Of a stretch of DNA of 56,203 nt, positions 51,994 to 56,203 are shown one piece after another. This DNA comes from a virus: positions 1-56,203 of IMG/VR virus record IMGVR_UViG_3300030060_001517. One strand, 5' to 3'. The position numbers and the translations under genes were made by a program. Within the stretch, counting starts at the first letter, position 1; each line of letters begins with the position of its first letter. The notes under the pieces were generated by a model. The model was not told the DNA's origin, did not search any database, and saw nothing but the letters and a program-made list of their open reading frames with translations.

Positions 51994-52628
51994 AAGAAGA
52001 CGGTCTGGTAGCTAATTTATTTTCTACTCAAGTATACAAATTTACTAAATATAGTAAAGTGAGTGTTACTCCATTTGATTGCTCAAAAGAAGAGGAAGAT
52101 CTATATAATAATGAAGGTAATTTTACCAGTTCAAATAATTATATTTTAGATTTACCTCATTATAAATTAATAAAAGACAGGATCATGGAAGGATTAAAGT
52201 TTTATGCATATGAAGTTTTGTATATGGATCCTTCTTATGAATTTTATATCACTCAATCTTGGCTTAACATAACTCGACCTCGTGGTTATCATCATCAACA
52301 TCAACATGCTAATTCTATAATCAGCGGTATATATTATGTAGATTGTGGGGAAGGAGTTAATGAAAGTCAAACTACATTAATTAATACTAATTTTATAAAT
52401 ATTACAGGAAATCAAAATTGGTATTTTAAGAAAACAAAATACACTTCTCAAAATACTCAGGAGTGGATTATTCCTGGCAGCAATAATGACATAATTTATT
52501 TTCCTTCAACATTACAACATCATGTAGGAACAAATACAGCTAAAACAAATAGAAAGAGTTTATCTTTTAATACTTTTATAAGAGGAAAAATAGGAGATCA
52601 AAATTATTTAAGTGAATTGAAACTTTAA
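51981..52628 (+). CDS. 2OG-Fe(II) oxygenase of the phage type
   Basis: 215 residues. SWLNITRPRGYHHQHQHANS and SGIYYV contain the proximal iron-binding His residues, FPSTLQHHVGTN the distal one, and NRKSLSFNTFIRG the 2-oxoglutarate-binding arginine. This is like the 2OG-FeII_Oxy_5 family common in cyanophages and other marine phages. The substrate is unknown: protein, small molecule or DNA base. It is unrelated in motif to the 20495 oxygenase. Confidence 0.8.
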   Translation: MLEVKEDGLVANLFSTQVYKFTKYSKVSVTPFDCSKEEEDLYNNEGNFTSSNNYILDLPHYKLIKDRIMEGLKFYAYEVLYMDPSYEFYITQSWLNITRPRGYHHQHQHANSIISGIYYVDCGEGVNESQTTLINTNFINITGNQNWYFKKTKYTSQNTQEWIIPGSNNDIIYFPSTLQHHVGTNTAKTNRKSLSFNTFIRGKIGDQNYLSELKL

Positions 52629-52630
52629 AG

Positions 52631-52659
52631 TTGCTTTTTAATTTTTTATGAACTATAGT
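52631..52659 (+). promoter_or_regulatory. Promoter P7 (helicase-primase)
   Basis: TTGCTT at 52631-52636, 17 bases, TATAGT at 52654-52659. A variant leader TAACTAATAAC lies at 52668-52678 and leads into GGAGAGG and the ATG at 52691. Confidence 0.75.
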
Positions 52660-52690
52660 AATTTTGATAACTAATAACATGGAGAGGGTG

Positions 52691-54232
52691 ATGCAATTAA
52701 GACTATATCAATCAGAAGCATTTAGTAGTTGCATAAACGCATTAAATGAAGGTCATAACCCTGTACTTCAATTAGCCACAGGTACTGGTAAATCTCTAAT
52801 CATTGCTGCTCTTTGTCAACATTACAGATCATTAAATAAAAAAGTATGGATGCTTACTCATGTTCAACAGTTAGTGAAGCAAAACGCAGAAGCATATAAT
52901 AAATATACTGAGCAAGTAGCTGGTATAGTTTGTGCTGGATTAAATCGTAAAGATCTTGATAGAAGAGTTACCTTTGGAACTATTCAAAGTATGACAAATA
53001 TTTTATCAGAAATAGATGAGCCTTCATTAATTATTATAGACGAAGCTCATAGAGTTCCTCACAATTTTGGAGAGCCTACTCTATATGAAACTATCTTAAG
53101 AAGATATCCCAATGCTCAGAGGGTAGCTATGACTGCTACACCATGGAGAATGGACAATGGTATTATTTATGGTGATGGGGAAGAGTTCTTCTTTGATAAA
53201 TTAGCTTACAATTATCCTGTAACTCGTGCTGTAAGAGACGGATGGCTTTGTCCGTTAATAGGAGTAGAAAGTTCTATTCAATTAAATATGGAAAATGTTT
53301 CAGTAGGCAATGACTTTGTTCAAAAAGAAGCAGGAGAACTTGTCACTGAAGAATGGTTAGAGAATGTAGCTCTAACTATTGATGATTTAGCATCAGAAAG
53401 AAATCATTTAGCTGTTTATTGTCCTACTGTTAAATCTGCTAATTTAACATCTAAAGTTATCCAACAGGTAACTGGTCGTCAATCATCCGTCTTAACTGGA
53501 GATATGTCTCAAGATCAAAGAGATAAAGTTCTCTCCGACTTAAAAGATGGGACCATATCTGTATTATGCTCAGTAGATATGATCACTACTGGGTTCGATT
53601 TCCCTCCCTTAGATTGCATAATCTGTCTGCGTCCAACACTGTCATCCTCTTTGTGGGTTCAGATGCAAGGGAGGGGAACTAGATTACATGAAACTAAAAA
53701 GAATTGTTTAGTGTTAGATTTTGCTGGTAACCTTATACGATTAGGTGGAGTAGATATGTATGAGACATTCTTTAAAGAAAATGGAGAAGAAGTAGAAGCA
53801 GTCGCCAGTGCTCCTTATGTTCGTAAAGAGAGAAAGATCTACCCTGGTCTTACTACTCTCAATCCTATTGATCCGATGACAGGAAGAGATGCAGAAGATA
53901 ATGCAATATTAGAACTTGATGCAATACATAAAGTTAATGCTGTTTCTATAAAAACTCGTAATAGTGATTTCCCTATGATGATGGTGACTTATACTTGCAG
54001 TACTCCAGAAAATGCTCGTATAGATGCTACTCTATTTATTAATACTGCAAGTCCGAAAGAAAAAGATTTTAACTTTTTTAAAGTTCGTAGATTAGCCACT
54101 CCTCTACCTAATGATGCTAAAAGAGTGTCTTATCAAATTAAAGATGCCATCTACCCAGCTAAAATTAAAGTAAGGAAGAATGGTAAATATTGGAATGTAG
54201 TAAGTGAAATGTTTGAAGCAGGAACATATTGA
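52691..54232 (+). CDS. SF2 DNA helicase (DEAH, type III restriction-like)
   Basis: 513 residues. Walker A ATGTGKS (K34), motif II IIDEAH (117-120), motif III MTATPWRMD, and C-terminal motifs STGFDFPP-like ITTGFDFPPLDCII and QMQGRGTRLH. It fits SF2 helicases of the RecQ/RecG/UvsW-like phage group; UvsW-type fork remodelling or unwinding at replication is likely. Start 52691 has GGAG 6 bases upstream; earlier in-frame starts lie in the leader. GC rises within the second half of this gene. It overlaps the primase gene by one base. Confidence 0.85.
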   Translation: MQLRLYQSEAFSSCINALNEGHNPVLQLATGTGKSLIIAALCQHYRSLNKKVWMLTHVQQLVKQNAEAYNKYTEQVAGIVCAGLNRKDLDRRVTFGTIQSMTNILSEIDEPSLIIIDEAHRVPHNFGEPTLYETILRRYPNAQRVAMTATPWRMDNGIIYGDGEEFFFDKLAYNYPVTRAVRDGWLCPLIGVESSIQLNMENVSVGNDFVQKEAGELVTEEWLENVALTIDDLASERNHLAVYCPTVKSANLTSKVIQQVTGRQSSVLTGDMSQDQRDKVLSDLKDGTISVLCSVDMITTGFDFPPLDCIICLRPTLSSSLWVQMQGRGTRLHETKKNCLVLDFAGNLIRLGGVDMYETFFKENGEEVEAVASAPYVRKERKIYPGLTTLNPIDPMTGRDAEDNAILELDAIHKVNAVSIKTRNSDFPMMMVTYTCSTPENARIDATLFINTASPKEKDFNFFKVRRLATPLPNDAKRVSYQIKDAIYPAKIKVRKNGKYWNVVSEMFEAGTY

Positions 54233-56203
54233 TGGTTAAACCTCCTAAACATATTTGGGCAGTAGATACTGAAGGTCCCAAAACTTTAGATTATGCTTTA
54301 GCATATGCTAAATTAGGATGGTATGTCGTTCCTGTCTGGTCTGTTGATAAAAATGGAGACTGTCGATGTGGAAGACCTAACAACGAGCAAGGACATAAAC
54401 CAGGTAAGCATCCCCAGGCAAACTTAGCACCTCATGGTCACCAGGATGCTACTATCAATGAAGACATTATAAAAGAATGGTGGTCTACTGATCCTGGTGC
54501 TGGTATCGGTATTAGTTTAGCTGACTCTGGTATGATTGCATTAGATATTGATCCGCAGAATGGAGGTCAGGAGTCATTAGATAAATTAGAAGCAGAGCAT
54601 GGTGTATTACATTCAGACTGTGTAGCTAAAACTCAAGGAGGAGGTGAACACAGATTATTCAAAGCAGAACCAGGGAAGACTTACCCAGGTACTCTAGCTA
54701 AAGGATTAGATTTAAAACATCATGGATATATTTGTGTAGCTCCTACTCTTGGTCAAAGTGGAGATTATAAATGGCAAGCAGGGAGTTCTCCTCTGAGTAA
54801 ATCTAACCCAGCGCAACCTTCTAGCTTACCATCTTTGATTAGCGATAAAGCTCGTACTCCTACTGAGTATTCTTTGATAGAGCAAGGAGGAACTCCTATC
54901 GCTACTGCTCAAACATTTGATGATCTTCGCTCAGCATTGAAACATGTAGATGCTGACGATTATACTACTTGGGTAAATGTAGGAACTGCTTTAAAACCTT
55001 ACGGAGAAAATGGTTATAAAGTCTGGACTGAATGGTCTACTCGTAGTGATAAGTTTGATGCGTCTGCTCAAAGAAAAAAGTGGGAAAGAGATTTAGATCA
55101 GCCACACTCAATTACTTATCGTTCTATATTTAGGTTAGCTATTGATAACGGCTGGGTAGGAAGTAAGACGCAAGACTTTACAAGAATAGAAGAATTTTCA
55201 CCTGATGATCATCCTCTCTCTTTGAAAGAAGCGCAACCTTCTGGTGCTGATGAAGTAACGATGTTTGAATACATCTTTGATAACTTCATGTCTACTGGAG
55301 TTAATGTTGTAGCTGGTGCTCCTGGTGTCGGTAAGACAACTCTTATCATTCCTCTAGCTTTAGCTACTGCTCATCTCTGTCCTGCAGACTTTGATTTAAA
55401 ACCTAAAGTCCGGAGGAATGTTATCATAATTACTGAGTCTGTAGTCCAGGTGCAGAGAGTTATTTACTCTATGTTTAACTGGGGTTCTACTGGAATGAGA
55501 GCAGAAGACTTTAATGAAAGAGTGAGAGTTATACAGAGCCACAGACTAGACCCAAAGATAGTAGCACAAACTGCTGAAGAATATAAAGAGTGGACTGTAG
55601 ATAATATAACTGCGGAAGGAGAAAATTATAAAGCATTACCTCTTGTTGTATTTGATACAGCTAATGCTGTCTTTGATTTAGAGAATGAAAATGATAATGC
55701 TCAAGTCGGTAGGGCTATGGCTTATATCAAAGAAGCATTCCTCTTCTTCCCTGTGATTATTGTCAGCCACACTGCCAAGATGCTCGGTTCTGGTGAGTCT
55801 GATTATCTATCACCCAGAGGTGCATCAGCATGGACTGGAGATGCTCATGGAGTTTACACAGTATTCAAAGATGGCGAAGATGTTTCTAGTCCTCGTGTTC
55901 TTAAAGCTACTAAGGTTCGCTTCCCTACTGAGTATCCTGAGTTAACATTTGATGTCGTTACTAATAAAGAAACTCATAAAGATGTCCTGGGATTTGATAG
56001 CGAGGTTTGGTTCATGCATTCTATCGCCAGGGTACTGCAAGTCGGTGAACGAGCACAACTGAAAGATGATATCAAAGAACAGAAAGAAAATGAACAGTGG
56101 GACAGAATATGCGACGACCTGGTAACACTTATCCGTAACGATCCTGGGAAGAGCCGTAGTTATTATGAGAGGATGCCTATCGCTGAGGGAGGAGTTAAAG
56201 CGA
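54232..56203 (+). CDS. Primase-polymerase fused to RecA-like ATPase (3' end runs off window)
   Basis: 657 codons here; the rest is at 12-453, total 709 residues. N-terminal Prim-Pol domain: YAKLGWYVVPVW, a Cys/His cluster ending GHKPGKHP, catalytic ALDID (D105, D107) and GGGEHRLFK (H140). Residues ~235-305 look like the PriCT-2 domain (YTTWVNVGTALKPYG). C-terminal AAA_25/RepA-like ATPase: Walker A GAPGVGKTT (K368), Walker B LVVFDT (D475), ISH-type IIVSHTAKM. It would make primers and unwind DNA at the fork, like multi-domain replicases of plasmids and phages. Confidence 0.9.
   Translation, partial: MVKPPKHIWAVDTEGPKTLDYALAYAKLGWYVVPVWSVDKNGDCRCGRPNNEQGHKPGKHPQANLAPHGHQDATINEDIIKEWWSTDPGAGIGISLADSGMIALDIDPQNGGQESLDKLEAEHGVLHSDCVAKTQGGGEHRLFKAEPGKTYPGTLAKGLDLKHHGYICVAPTLGQSGDYKWQAGSSPLSKSNPAQPSSLPSLISDKARTPTEYSLIEQGGTPIATAQTFDDLRSALKHVDADDYTTWVNVGTALKPYGENGYKVWTEWSTRSDKFDASAQRKKWERDLDQPHSITYRSIFRLAIDNGWVGSKTQDFTRIEEFSPDDHPLSLKEAQPSGADEVTMFEYIFDNFMSTGVNVVAGAPGVGKTTLIIPLALATAHLCPADFDLKPKVRRNVIIITESVVQVQRVIYSMFNWGSTGMRAEDFNERVRVIQSHRLDPKIVAQTAEEYKEWTVDNITAEGENYKALPLVVFDTANAVFDLENENDNAQVGRAMAYIKEAFLFFPVIIVSHTAKMLGSGESDYLSPRGASAWTGDAHGVYTVFKDGEDVSSPRVLKATKVRFPTEYPELTFDVVTNKETHKDVLGFDSEVWFMHSIARVLQVGERAQLKDDIKEQKENEQWDRICDDLVTLIRNDPGKSRSYYERMPIAEGGVKA
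55920..56203. repeat. Terminal overlap with 12-295 (circular closure)
   Basis: 284 bases match 12-295 except at 165/56073 (T/C), 195/56103 (T/C) and 240/56148 (T/G). All three fall in third codon positions and are silent (Ile, Asp, Gly). This is best read as assembly wrap-around of a circularly permuted or circular genome with population variants. Confidence 0.9.

Noticed and set aside
12-56203. 284-base repeat as a physical direct terminal repeat (T7 style)
   Set aside because: The copies differ at three silent sites and split a gene; assembly wrap-around explains this better.
1-56203. tRNA genes, CRISPR arrays, insertion sequences, integrase/attachment site
   Set aside because: Read for on both strands; none was recognised, which agrees with a lytic phage, but a tRNA scan would be more sensitive than reading.

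Overview
The window is an essentially complete genome of a tailed phage, probably a short-tailed (podovirus-like) marine phage of a low-GC Gram-negative bacterium. Every credible gene lies on the + strand. Bases 12-295 recur at 55920-56203 (281 of 284 identical; the three differences are silent), so the contig closes into a circle of about 55,908 bp. The closure rebuilds one 709-residue primase-polymerase/ATPase gene that is cut by the window ends. The short-tail call rests on adaptor and tail proteins of P22 gp4, P22 gp10 and SU10 type, large internal virion proteins, and no tape measure, tube or sheath gene. The marine Gram-negative host is inferred from low GC, A/T-rich codon use, and a phage-borne proteobacterial outer-membrane barrel and lipoprotein.

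Layout. 12-453: end of the primase gene, followed by a terminator/promoter junction rich in TCGTTCGT repeats. 675-5855: packaging genes (TerS, TerL, a small basic protein, the portal). 5933-9069: small accessory genes including a lipoprotein and a GroES-like co-chaperonin, then the scaffold. 9155-13270: capsid genes, including an HK97/Mu gpT-like major capsid protein. 13342-18490: head-tail adaptor, tail fibres and a polyglycine adhesin. 18496-21843: a DUF4376 tail protein and an enzyme cassette (methyltransferase, sulfotransferase, Asp/Asn-hydroxylase-like 2OG oxygenase, APS kinase-nucleotidyltransferase fusion). 21840-34027: SU10-like adaptor, gp10-like tail protein with a cupredoxin-like insert, GNAT and large internal proteins. 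34020-35960: membrane proteins, an outer-membrane beta-barrel and a 3-TM holin.

The early half starts at 36021. After several unknown genes comes a DNA thymidine hypermodification operon (38834-44066): PLP enzyme, methyltransferase-like protein, aGPT-Pplase-like transferase, 5-hmdU DNA kinase P-loop protein, kinase helical-domain protein, and a dUMP hydroxymethylase of the thymidylate synthase superfamily. It is followed by an HD nucleotidase, DUF3310, a family B DNA polymerase, a recombination set (Sak4-like ATPase, DUF669, Cas4-like nuclease, RuvC-like resolvase), many tiny genes, a 2OG oxygenase, an SF2 helicase and the primase.

Seven sigma70-like promoters share a near-identical form: TTTACT or TTGCTT, exactly 17 bp, then a TATAGT-like -10. 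The five in the early half are followed by a TAACTTATAAC-type leader just before the Shine-Dalgarno site, while the two in front of virion genes lack it. This gives a simple two-class transcription plan. The most striking biology is the hypermodification operon, which lacks the familiar decarboxylase and carries a fold-type II PLP enzyme instead, and the sulfation-type cassette inserted among the tail genes.
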